From the NCBI GenBank assembly GCA_005784505.1, contig VCAZ01000042.1:535733-599732 (forward strand): a DNA stretch of 64,000 bases, read 5' to 3'. The position numbers were made by a program, and so were the translations under genes. Of this stretch, positions 48,914 to 61,136 are shown piece by piece. Origin of the DNA: Bagarius yarrelli. Lineage: Eukaryota; Chordata; Actinopteri; Siluriformes; Sisoridae. The first letter of the stretch is position 1. Every line of letters starts with the position of its first letter. The notes beneath the pieces were generated by a model that searched no databases, was not told where the DNA came from, and worked only from the letters and a program-made list of their open reading frames with translations.

Positions 48914-50910
48914 CTAGCAGTCTTTGGCTGTTTGGGTCCATGTACCACCTACAACAAAGACAAAACAAACGAAGAAACACAATTACAAACTTTGAATGTT
49001 ATTTAAATAGAATATATAGTATTGTTAAAAGGGAACGGTTGTGCAAATTTTTCGTAAACTTACCTAGACCCTGTTTAGCTTGATGCTGGTTGGTATCTAC
49101 AGATTCCATATCTTGTAGTTGCAATGAGTCTCTCTTGGGAGGCTGATTAGCTTTTCCATAAGTTTGTGAAGTCCTCTTGGAGTTCTCAAAAGAGTCCAAT
49201 ATGCTATCCCCAAAGACCTCCTGCATCGTACCCTGATATGACCCCGGCAGATTGGGGTGCACTGACACGGTTACAGAGGCAGAGGCCGTAACCATGGTGA
49301 CAGTGTTGCTTGACTGCTGCAGTGTATTGCCACCATGGGGCAGAGTTTTAGTCCTGTTCTGCTGCGGCCCTCTGCCTTGCCTGGTACCACAGTGAGTAGT
49401 CCTCCCATGAGTGTATGCACTGTCATTGGGTAAAGGGTGTCGTTTAGATCCCTGGTACTCCTGCTTGTCATCCCATCGTGTGATCTGTGAACTGATGGAA
49501 TTTACTGCATTCTGGGTTGTCTCACTGGATTGATCTTTTGGACATGATGTAGATGAATTTTCACTGTAAGGTTTTACAACCTAAAGAAGAAAAGACAAGC
49601 TTAGTGATCACAAATAACAACTACTAAAACAGGAGTGACAATAATCTTATCACTTCAATAACTTTATCACTTACTGTGAGTTTTGGAAAAGATGGGTTTT
49701 TGCTAGCCTCCAGCAGTATGTGGGAAGTTGGTGGCTGCGTAGGTGCGGTTATGAATGTGTGCTTGTAGTCCTCATCACCGATCCCAGATGTGTTGGTTGT
49801 TTCAGAGTAGTAATCAGATTCTGAGACCTCAGTAAAGGCCTGCCGTGGTGCTCTGGGGATGGGCCCAGCATAGTAGCCATGGTTGTTCATAATCCTGGAC
49901 ACTGGCTCTGGTGAGGGGCTGGAGAGACCAAGAACGACTTCAGCTGGAGGGCCAATAATTGATAGCAGAACCGGAAGCAGTACCAAGCCATTTAAAATTC
50001 CCAACAATGTCAAAATAACCAGCACTGCAAAAAAGTACCTTTGGAAGAAACAGAAGAGGGAAAAGAAAAAAATTAATAATGTTGCTCCGCTCTAATCTCT
50101 TCTCACATCATTTCCTACTTCCATATCTTGGCAAACGTACAAAGCTGGAAAGAAATTTCGATGTTCCATCTTTGGCACAGGCAAACCTTTTACTCGCTCT
50201 GGAAACCCTCATTTATCACCACTGCAATGGCACTTCCTGAATAAGTGTATTTATATTAGTGAGCGGATTCTACACGTCAGTAACACTCAACTTGTTCTTG
50301 TCTCTCACTATCATTCTCTCTCTCTCTCTTTCTCTCTCTCCTTCTCTCTCTCATAGCATATTCTTATTACCACCCAATGGCCACCAAGCAGCTGCTGATA
50401 ATGTAATTTTTCTTGCAACACCTTAATATCCCATATCACCCTTGTTCATAATTACCCTCAGTATAAGTAGGGAAAGACATCTTATAATAGGTGAAAACAG
50501 CACTGCCTGTGTCATGATGCCAAGGCTAGCTGGAGGTGGTAAGGTATAAAGCTCTACAAGGGTGTAGCATTAGGCAGGTTCAGTAAAGCTCAAAGTAAAG
50601 CTTCTGTTATTGTGCTGTGTGCCCTGGCTGATGTAGCTCTCCAGCCATTATGACTGCCTTGCTACAAGCACAAGAATTTATGTCTCTGGGTTTCAGCTTA
50701 TGGCAGCAAAGAAAGGCTCGCCCCTCACCACAAGAAAGAGAGCATGAGAAAATTAGAGAGTGCTTCAGTTAAAAGCTCAAACATACACAGACAATGTAAC
50801 TCTTCTAACTGTGGTTTTAGAAATCTGGAGGTAAGCAAAAGGAAAACAAAGTCTGGAAAAATAAAGTTGTGGATTCTAAAACTTTTAAGTTTTCCCTTTA
50901 ACAATCTCCG

Positions 50911-50943
<33 letters not shown>

Positions 50944-53900
50944 TCCATCTTCCCTTCTGTCACACTCAATAGAACTGGACTAAACAAGTTAGCTCCTAGA
51001 ACATCTGCTGCCAGCTTTTATTTTTGAGTGGAAGCTTCTGTCCACTGACTTGTCTTTTCCAATGAGCTGATAGTTAAGGAAAAAAACTTCCTTTACTCAT
51101 GCCTGACTAATAGAAAACACTGTTTACACCTGTACATTGTGCTGACTTGTGATCCAATCACCCAGAATGCATATAAACATGGTGGTTTAAATGGTGCCAG
51201 ATGGCCGGCGCTGTGGTGTAGTGGGTTAAGGCGCCGGCGACACAGGTTCGATTGTTTGGCTTGGATCCTTTCCGGTCCCACCTCTTTCTATCTACCACAT
51301 TTCATCCCGCTGTCCTATCAATAAAGGCAAAAAATGCCCCCAAAATCTTAAAAGGTGCCAGGTAACATGCGTTTATGCTAAAATGCTTTGAACCTGTCAG
51401 ATAAAAGTATTCTGATGAGCAAAAGCAATTAACGGAAATGTACTAGAATGGAAGCAGTTAATGTTTTTATGAAACAATCGCTGTTAAAAAGCTAATTGTT
51501 TTAGGCTGTATTGTATGTCAACATTCTAAAAGTTAAGTATAATTTATTAAAGCTAAAAAAGTGGGGAAAAACGTGAGAAACCATTCATGGGCCCCATTTG
51601 GGTTAGACCTCCAGAGTAGACCTAGTGTTAGGAATTCTGTTGTTTATATAAACTGTAATCTTTTCCATTCCGAGTCAGGGGTTGGAAGGGGTGGCGCCTT
51701 CTGAGAGGGGCTGCTAAGCTTGTTCTTGTGTTTATTCAGTGTCCCACCACCAGGAGATGTTTACAGGACCATATTTATGCTACTCTCCAGCTATAGAGGG
51801 TCTGCTTACTTGTGCTGTTTTTTCCTACGCTTTTTTCTCTCTTCCTACATCTAAACAGGACCTCCCAATGTGAATGGCCTTAATGCTGGCACACATTGCA
51901 CCCTTCAAATGGTTCTCCCCAACTATCCCTCCCCCATACATCCACTCCAACTCATTCTACTATAACCAATGTCTTAAAAGGAGCCCCCATTCTTAAACAA
52001 CCTAGTCTATACTGTTTTTCTTTCTTAACACCATCTTTAACATCTTTCTCTTAATTTTTAGACTAAATAGGAATTCAGCAAAAGCTAAAAAAATCTGACT
52101 TCATTCAAACTCTTATTTAAATGTCTGAATAGACACCCTGGGGTATTTATGTTTCTTCTTCTTTTCCCTAACTAAGCCACTTTTTGTGTTCTGGGTCTGT
52201 TTGTGGGCTGTTCTCGAGGTTGTGGTCAGGATCCAGCGGTCCAGATTCAGCAGAAAAACACTGCTAATGGATCTTTTTTGAACCAGACACTGGTTGACTG
52301 GACATTTGACATACTCCAAAAGAAAAGGGTTCAGAATGTGTGTCGTGTGTTTACATGTTTACGAGCAGCTGTTTTAAACCCTTAATGTCTTTTACATTTG
52401 TTCTTGTGATGACACTAGGGACTGGTAAAGATTTTGGAGTGAGAGTGACAAGGCCAGGTGACAAGTGGGACATGGCCACCTGCACACTTCTACCCTCTGC
52501 TCTAACTCTGGACAACAACAAAACATCTGTTTCATAGACATACCTAAATCCTAATTTGTAATGATATGAAAAAGGTACCTGGAAATAAACCTTTATAATT
52601 TTTCGCATATGTCAGTGCGTCTCATAAGCTTCAGGCAGAGATTGTATATTCAGTAGCATTTGTAGAACGGTCCGCCACTCACCTCATGATAAAGTCAAAC
52701 TCGGAGCCAGCCAGCATAAGCACTCCAAGTAGAGTGGAAATGGCACCATCCATCACAGGTGCAAACATGTGCTCAAGAGCAACACATGAGCGTGTGTTTC
52801 GGTCACCAATGGCAGACAGGAAACCCTACAATGATAGAATGAAACAGCTTAGAGTCACTATGTGCGTACCTGCATGCTTATTTCAAAATTAAACGCTAGG
52901 TTTGTAGCTACATTTTGATTATAAAATGCGACTGTTTTCTCTCTTACCAGTGCAACGTGCACAGTGAACTCCACTCCAATGCCAACAGAGGCAATAAGGA
53001 TCACCACGGGTATGGCACTCAACTTGATACCAATTAGTCCCATAATGCCAAACAGCTCTACGGTCATCATAGCCAAGATAAAAACCTAAGAAAAAAATGA
53101 AGAAACATAAAGACAAAATTAAGTCTAATTATCATTTGTAGCATGCCACCAATCTTGAGCCATCTTTGTTGAGCAGAAGGCCCCACCACCTTGTGTGGAA
53201 TGTTTCCCAGTCATTAAACTTACACCAACCCCCACCCCCCTCAAACTGCTCTCTTTCCATGTCCACCAGTGATTGATGGGTTTAGCAGACCAAGGTCACA
53301 AATGGGCAGATCTATCCTTTTCCCAAATATCTGAACAAAAGCAGTTTAACATAAACTGTTTGAGGAAAGTTTTGCTTTTGAATTCATTCATTTTTAAAAT
53401 AAAACCCTTTTACAACTTAAACTAAAATATAAAAGAGTGAGTACAGTGTGTACCTATATGCAGGCATATGTATGTCAGATACTCAACTTAACCTCCTGAA
53501 AGGCTCCTTATGAGAGTGTTATTTAAACAATAAGATATTATTGTTACTCTTAATGACAAAAAAGTAATTCCATACACAAATAGACATTTTTTCCCCTTCT
53601 GTCCCAAAGCTAACTTTCTAAGCTAACAAATGTCTTTCTGTAAAAGAAGGCATAAGCAGAGGAAGGGAGAAAGCAAACTTACAATAATGCCCGCTGTCCA
53701 AGGGTTGAGCAACAGGATAGCACACACCAGGAAGGTGCAGGCTAGCACCACACTAATAGACAGCAAAAACCAGTGGCGCAGACCAATGTACTGCTCCCAG
53801 AAAAGAAAAGGGTATCCGTTGGGGTAGTTTGGGATGCCCTTGCGCATAAATTCTTCACAGATGGAGCGCACACTCTCAATGGCCTCAATGAAGTCTGAAG

Positions 53901-56900
53901 CTTGCCGAAGACCATTTAGGTAGAAGGGAAACTGGGCAAACTCCAGGGGCTCAGCAGCGGGTACTGGAAAAAAAAGTCAGAGCGTTACAATGTATAATGT
54001 GTCCCCAGAACAATTCTGCCAGAGAAAGCTAAATAAGAAATTTCCAAAAAGACTCTTACTTCGTAGATTTTCTCCAGTGGTATCATACTTGTCATGGATC
54101 CACTCATGGGGGTGGGGATAAAAATTAGCTTGCGATGCAGCATAACCCAGTGGATCATTACTGACCCATACAGTCAGGTAAATGTAGAAGACCTCTTGGG
54201 GGATCAGACCATCATTATCTACCAGGCGGCGAGATGTCAGCTAAGCCAAAAAGAGATCTGAATGAATATCGGCCTTCATACCTTAACTTGGATATTCGAT
54301 ATATATTTAAACAATTAACATTGAAAAATCACATTTTATACATACCTGGCTGTAATTAAATGGCTCTTTCTTAGAGCCAGTCTGAATAAGAAGTTTATAA
54401 GCTAACGCTCCATCCTCTGTACCATTACGGTAACTATCATAGGTGATCCTGCCTGCTTCCCAGTCAGCATCAAATGCAGCTTGTAGTCCTATTGAAAATA
54501 AAATTTGTTATAAATTATGTTTGCCCAAATTCCAACAACAACTTATGTTTGTCTAACACCATCTTATGCAAATAAATAGAAATAAGTACTAACAGTCAAT
54601 ACACACATAACATTCCCCAACCACTGGCAAAGCCTGACAACTGCTTAAACACTATTTTCCGTAACCATTATTTATTGGGAAAGATCTACAGACAAAAAAA
54701 TCAAGGGGGCAGTGGGTAAAAAAACACCCTCTTGGATTGCCTTTAGCTTTCTCTGCCTTTGAGAATAATTTTTTTTACTCTAAACCAGTTTTTCCAAACA
54801 AGCTATAGGTTTAGCTTATAGCCAATTTTGCTTTTTCTAGTTTTAAGGCAGGTGAAGAGGTCATAAGCAGGAAAAGATAACCTCTGGCCCTTTTTGAGCT
54901 TCCTCCCCAAGGCCAGAGTAAGAGAGAAGAATGACAGATAGGTTTGAACTCTCTCTGAACTCTATTCTCTTACCTCTGGTCTAGCAAAGTTTTACCTTTA
55001 TGAGTGGAAATATATAGCCTCAAAATGTATTGATCATTAAGTAGTAACTATAGGCTTAAAAAACTACTCTCCTGACACTAATCCATCACTAATCATTCTC
55101 TGCGTGCCCAAATGATACAAGCAATGAGATGAGTTCTTACCTTTCAGCCAATCATAGAAGTAATGGAGCCACATGCGGGGTAGTTTATGATTGCTGTCTT
55201 TCACAATGTACTTGACAGAGTTGAATGCATTGTGAAGTTGCAGAAGCTCCCGTTGAGAGTTGGCATAGTCAAAGCCATCCATTGTGACCAAGTACATATT
55301 GTAGAAAGAAAAGTACTTGAACTGGGCTGAAATAAAATCATACTCCTTCGTGTCTCTAGGAACAATATCCGTCAAGTAGAGGCCATCGTGGACCATGGTG
55401 GTACCATAGAGGCTAAGACTGAGCAGTGCCACAAATACAACCACCACCACTGTCTTTGTCTCAGGCTTAAGCAATAGCGGCGCATACTTCTCTCGGGCGA
55501 AGCGGGGCAAGTTCCACTGCAAAAAGGGCAGAGGCACACACTCACGGCCCAGTCGAGGTTCCTCTGCTTGGGCTAACAGGTCCCTAGTGGAGCTGGAGGG
55601 CATGAACAGTTGGGATCCATACAGGTCAGCAGTTGGTCTGGGGTCTGGGGTTGACAGCATCACAGATGGGGGGCTGGTGGAAATCTGAGAAGTTGGGGGC
55701 AGAATGGTAACAATGTGCTGACCAGCAGCATCACACTGGGTAAAAGCCTGGACTGTGGTGGTGATGTGGGTGCTGGTAGTGATCGTGGAACCAGCAAATG
55801 TGGGAGTGGCAGTCCCATGGGGGTGAGTATGGTTTTCATTGGCATCAGAAAACTCCTGACTTTGAATTTGGATCACTCGAGAAGAACATGGGCTGTGAAA
55901 GGAGGAATACAGATTATTTTATATAAAACATCAAGCTTATTAGTGCAACAAACGTAGTATTAATCAGGCATTTTGAACTATATTGTTGTCTGTGATAAAT
56001 ACCTGTAGAAGCAGCATAGTATGTCCAGTCTCTTGTCTTTGCGTCTATGCAAATCCAGACTCAGAATTGCAGGAAAGATGAGAAGGACCATAGCGAAATT
56101 AAATACCACCACAACAGCAGCCTGGATACAATGAAAAGTACAAGAGCGATTAAAAGAAAGGCACAGAACTTTCATTTACAACATTTCATTTACAACTCCA
56201 TAGCCGCTGTCTCAACTTGATAAAAAAAACATTCCACATTCAAGCTCCCTTACTGTTTTAGTGCCTTGAGACTGAATCCTGGAAAGTAAAATATGCATCC
56301 TAAATCAAACTGCTCTATCCCCTCCTTCTACTAAGCATAGTCGACAAGCTTGTGAAAGGGGACTCCCAAGGATACAAGTAGCCAAAGCAGTATTAACCTC
56401 CAACACCCTATTTCAAAACACACTTGCCTGCCTGGGGCAGATATTAAACACCCTATCACTACAGAGCCGGACCACCCAGTGCTCACTTACAAAGATCAGA
56501 GAAATGTAGGCTGACAGCTTGATGATATACTGAGTATCCCAATACTTCCTCTTCTCCATCTCTTTTCCTGACTGTGAATACGCAGACAGGCTTAATTTTT
56601 ATTATGCCTACCCTCATCAACCTTTTTAGAGTGCTGCTGTTCATGCCCACTTATTGAATGTCTCTTACAAGTTGTAGCATTTCCAGGTTCTCACACACAA
56701 ATTCATACACACATGAACACTTAGAAATCTATCTATACCTGCAATGAGAAAGCCCGGAGAGCAGGAATGGGCACCAAGGCAGCCATGAAGAAGGCGATCA
56801 TGTTGTTAATAGAGGTGAGAGCCACACTAGTGCCGGTTCTTCTAAGACAGTCCCCTGTCATTTCCTACACACACACAAACACACACGCAGAGACCACAGT

Positions 56901-59900
56901 GTAAACACGCAGTCCACGTGCAGCAGCAAAAATAATCACATTTTTCATATATTTTTTAAATCACTGACATAAGAGAGCCTCATACCTTAAAGGGAATGTT
57001 GGAGCCAGTCTCCGTGAAAGAATGAGCCAGAAGGAACATATCATCCACACCGATGCCCAGAGCCAAAAATGGCAACACCTGTAAAGTATTAAACCATTGT
57101 ATGATAAATTCTTCAAAAATTGGGTATGTGAATCAGCACTAAGCATGTTAAAGGGTGTCTGGGTGTACCTGTGTAGTGGCAGCATTGAAAGACAGCCCGA
57201 GCAGAGAACATAACCCTAAACCTGCAGCTACAGACAGAGCCACCAGCAGCACTCCAGCCAGCCCTACTGCCCCCTGACTCTTAGCACAGTCCCAGCGGAG
57301 CATGGTAACACATGCATAGGCCAGCTACAAACAAAAACACTGGGTTATGCAAATGCATTTAGGTGCATACATGGTACAGTTTAATTTGGATCTTTATAGC
57401 AACATAGTGGTTGTATCTACTAGCTTACCATGAGCAGGTAACCTCCTGCTACCCTGATGACACTGACATCTGAGAAAGACTTCATAATGTCATTGAGTGT
57501 AGTGGTAGAAAAAGCATGGACATTAGAGGAGGAGTTTCCAGGAATGCTTCCATGGACCACCTAGACAAAAAAAAAAAAACATGATCACTAACCGTCAGGC
57601 ATTACTATTAGAAGCAATTAACCATAAAATAAAAAAGACAATATTTTAAATGCTAACAAGACTAATTAGAGCTCCGGACAAACTCTTATTATTTAAATGT
57701 GGGGGTAAGTGGTAGCGCAGTGGCTAAGGCGTTGGACTACCAAGTTGAAGACCCGGGTTCGATTCCCAGTGTCACCAAGCAACCACAGCTGGGCCCCCGA
57801 GCAAGGCCCTCAACCCCCAATTGCTCAGATGCATAACAGGTAATAATGTAAGTCGCTCTGGATAAGGGCGACTTACTAAATGCTGCAAATGTAAATGTCA
57901 TCAGAATAGAAAAAATACCTCAACAAACTTTCTTTGCCAGGATTCCAAAATGGCAGTGGCTTTATCCTCATTCCAGTTGATGTCATGGATCTCATAGTCA
58001 TCCTTGAAGTGTTCATATAGCTGTTTTGGGCTCATAAGGAGAAACATGGTCTGCAAAGCCTCTGCACTGCAAGAGGTAAAGGAAGCAGTGGGTAAGTGAA
58101 ACAGTCGGGAGGAGTTTAAAGTTTGTCACTCCTCCTAGCCAAAATGTTTTTTCTACAAATAAACTTGATAGACCATTGTTAATGTTGCGTTACGAGACTT
58201 CTCACTGTGCGCACAGACTGCCTTATCAGTTTCTTTCTTACCTCTGCAAAAAACCCTGTGAGTTTTTAATACGTTCCCCGAGAATGAGTTCCTCCTGCCA
58301 GTGCATAAACCTCTTTGAGAAACCATGGCAGCCACCCTGTAGTTCCATAGCAATATCTGGACTCTAAAAAGGATAGTAACAGATTTTAGTATAACACCTA
58401 AAATCTTTATGGCAGTTATTGCATTGTTGTATTCATCATTAACTAATCATGCCCACCTGCTGCAGGTCCTTGTTGGGGGCACTGAGTGGGCAGTCTCGAT
58501 CATTAGGATTAAGACATGGCCGGTTCATGTAGGCATGACCTACTTGAGCCTTGTCCAGCATCTCTTTGAAACCTTCTAATGAGGTGAATTGGCTCAATTC
58601 CTCCATGAGTTTCAAAGGGTCCAGATTCATCCACTGAATGTCAGGCATTCCCCTGGAAAAACAGACAAAATTCATAGTATATTATAATTAATGGATCATT
58701 TCTGGATCCCTGAAAAAGTCTCCAATGCCACCCTCACCCCTGCCCCTCCATCACCACCACCCACTATTGCCTGTTCTGTAGCCTGGACAGCACTAGATTC
58801 TTGCTGGTTTCAATTGGGCCACAGCCACTGCATAAAGTAGCGTTTATTATCCTATTACACGGCTAGGGCATAAAGCGCTGGCAGGCCATGGACTCCAGTA
58901 TCTTAACCCCTGTACACAGAGTCATAACAATTACCTCTGGCTCCCAAACATCTTGATAAGACGCCAGGAGCAGTCGTGGTGGTTCAAGCTCTCCACTAAG
59001 CATTTCTATAGCTCAAAATGGATGCTTGCTGAGCCTCTAGCTAAAGACTCTAATCCACAGCCTCCCACCTGATACCAAAGAGCCTCAATCCAATCTGAAA
59101 TAATAGGGAGTCACAATAGTGACTCCTCATTCACTAAATATAGACTTTGAAATATAGCCATCTCAAAGTCTAGCAGAATAGCAGGTGAGTATTCTTCCAG
59201 TTACTTCTGTTAAACAAAAGTGCAAATTATCAGCTTAGGTTGATATTTTTATCCGAGTGCTTATATGTCAAGGGGGTTCTTTAGAGTGCTGGCTGGACAA
59301 GGAAAAGAGAGGGAGAGGAATAGTGTCCCAACACTGGGCCCAATCGCCAATAACTCATGTAGAGTAGCCTCGAATAAAGCTGTGCCTCTCCCATTCCCAC
59401 ATACCAAGCGCCTTTGCTTCTGCCTGCAAAGAGAGACTCCTTTATCTCCTATTTTTTGCTTGAGTGAACTGGTCTAGTTCCTTTTGTTTTTCCATAGATT
59501 GCTGCTCTTTGTTCTGTCGAGTTTTTTTTTCCTTTTCTCTCTCTTTGCTTATAAAATCCTCGCATTTACTAAAGTGAACGCAAGGAAAAAAAACATTACA
59601 TTTACCCCTAGCTATATAGAGACAGAGCAAAGAAAATCATTTGTTTGGTAAATGAAAACATTAAGCCATAAAATTTAAGGCAATGGTTGGCTCAGAAATT
59701 TCTAAGGCCCCTTGAGGGAATTGCAGATAGCAAAAACACATGTCCATCAGCTGCATCAATTGTACATCAATGCACGTCTGATTTCATTTTATTTTTAAAG
59801 CCATAGACATTTACAAAAAAAACCCAAAAACAACAAAAGCAAATATAGTTCAGATTTTTCCTGCCCATCATTATGCTGAACATTTTGAGAACTTTAGATT

Positions 59901-61136
59901 AAAATTTTCTGTAAATTGCTTGCATGCTTTTTTTCTTTATTTTTCTGGGCCAAAGACTTGAATAATATCCATTTTATTTGTTAGACAACTTACAGCCCAG
60001 AACCCGAGCGATTACCATGAGAATGCACTGTGTTACCCAGTGCTCACAAAGCTGGGGCCCCCTCACTGATGGACACTCAGTCGTAAACCCAGAGAATGCT
60101 TACCATTGTCTGACCAAAAGCATACCCCCTCAACCCGCCTGGACATCCACCCCCACCTCCTACCCACCCAGCAGCAGCCATCATTTCTGTTCCTCCCTCT
60201 GTCCACTATCCATGAAACTTTTGCATGGCTTTGATAGCAGGGTGTTTAAAAAAATGGAGGGAGCCCTATCACAGCTCTGATGACAGCACAAGTTCAGGTG
60301 ATGATGGAAGCATTCTCAAGCTTATCAACGTCCTAAATGGCATTTTTTCCTTGAAGCTTGGTGTTGCAGAAGGGCACTTGTTAACAGAGCATATGTAAAA
60401 CCCAGTGAGGTCAAGTATGCCCAGTCCAGCCAGCAAAAGGTTAACTTTGGCTACATGAACTATGCTAAGCATGGCTAGTGTATGTCAGTATGTTCAAGTA
60501 GGTCTGTTTGTATGTGTCAGATAACAGGGTCATACTTACGGTAAGTAGGCTGAGCCTCCCTGCAGTTTGGAACCCTCCCAGAAGCAGTCCAGTGGGGTCA
60601 CAATCATGCAGGGGAAAAGCTTGTCAATCATCTAAAATGAAAACGAATAGGTCAATATTACTAACATGACAACGGTATGTCAACAAAGGTGTGTGTGGAA
60701 AAAAAATCCCGATATTTTCCCTACAGACAGAAGTAATATAATAATAACCTACCCTCTCAATCATGATGTTTTCTATAATTGGGACTCCAGACTTGAAGCA
60801 GATTTTGTTAAGATCCCAAGATCTGTGAAAAAATTGTTTAAAGTTACACATTAAATGATGCCACTACACTGTATTAGCAGAATTACAATTTTAATTTCAA
60901 TTCTGTTGCAAAAGTCCAAATGTACATTTTCAGAGGACACACTTACTTTCCATAAAGCGACACCTGGACTTTGCTGGCAGACACAGCTGCTTCCAGGTGC
61001 AGTAACAAAGCTTCCTGGGTAAGAATATTGGTTCCTTCCTGTTTGGGTGTCTGTATGAGCATCTGTGAAGTGAACACTGCCTCTTCTCCTTGCTTTTCCT
61101 TCGTGTAGCGCAATTCTCTGCTTACCCTGCTGCCAG
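48914..61136 (-). CDS. ptch2: Ptch2, Patched-type Hedgehog receptor (5' end outside window)
   Basis: Twelve-pass RND-type membrane receptor; binds Hedgehog, restrains Smoothened, and is itself a Hedgehog target. Constitutive exons, transcript order: 61136-60947, 60822-60753, 60631-60540, 58652-58457, 58363-58242, 58066-57919, 57560-57429, 57324-57169, 57078-56986, 56864-56739, 56121-56003, 55892-55141, 54488-54346, 54240-54060, 53963-53683, 53085-52948, 52825-52683, 50038-49675, 49580-49064, 48948-48914 (stop TAG 48914-48916). They are phase-consistent and give 1331 residues. The first visible residues (GSRVSREL) match the first extracellular loop, so the N-terminus and TM1 are missing. The sterol-sensing domain ends in GIGVDD (57057-57040); its counterpart is GIGVEFT (52983-52963). 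The central loop has TVQAFTQCDAAGQH and ILPP, as in human PTCH2 rather than PTCH1. The C-terminal tail of about 270 residues is PTCH1-like (VTASASVTVSVHP), unlike the short mammalian PTCH2 tail. Confidence 0.97.
50039..52682. other. large ptch2 intron
   Basis: The 2.6-kb intron holds a (CT)n tract (50310-50352), a (CA)n run (50912-50941) and the SINE at 51.2 kb. No extra exon was found in the expected phase (2). Confidence 0.6.
51203..51353 (+). repeat. tRNA-derived SINE, different family
   Basis: GCGCTGTGGTGTAGTGGGTTAAG (box A-like) and ACAGGTTCGATT (box B-like), then a family-specific 3' part ending TGTCCTATCAATAAAGGC plus AAAA. The tail differs from that of the other SINEs in the window. 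Confidence 0.7.
56491..56571 (-). CDS. ptch2: candidate in-frame alternative exon of ptch2 (between exons 12 and 13)
   Basis: An 81-base open segment lies in the intron between the exon ending in LRAFSLQ (56739) and the exon starting AAVVVVFN (56121). It has an acceptor (TATTCACAG) and a strong donor (GTAAGT, read from 56490 downward). Both boundaries are phase 0, so it can be included without shifting the frame. It would insert 27 residues, SGKEMEKRKYWDT and then a hydrophobic half ending in SLIF, at the start of a transmembrane helix of the sterol-sensing domain. The pyrimidine tract is weak, as often in regulated exons. An alternative exon called 12b has been reported in the same intron of mammalian PTCH1; homology to it is my inference and unverified. 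Confidence 0.6.
57700..57899 (+). repeat. well-preserved SINE in ptch2 intron (antisense to gene)
   Basis: The best-preserved copy in the window. Box A-like TAGCGCAGTGGCTAAGGCG, perfect box B core GGTTCGATTCC, GAGCAAGGCCCTCAACCCCC, and the tail GTCGCTCTGGATAAGGGCG. It is inserted opposite to ptch2 transcription between the exons at 57919-58066 and 57429-57560, ending only about 20 bases from the 57919 donor. Confidence 0.9.
58653..60539. other. large ptch2 intron
   Basis: A 1.9-kb intron between the exons ending at 60540 and starting at 58652. Largely non-repetitive; no additional in-phase exon recognised. Confidence 0.6.

Noticed and set aside
48999..49295. Separate gene suggested by an open frame starting at MVTASASV
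   Set aside because: It is the C-terminal part of ptch2; the upstream codons are continuous to the acceptor at 49580, and the frame runs past the donor at 49064 into the intron.
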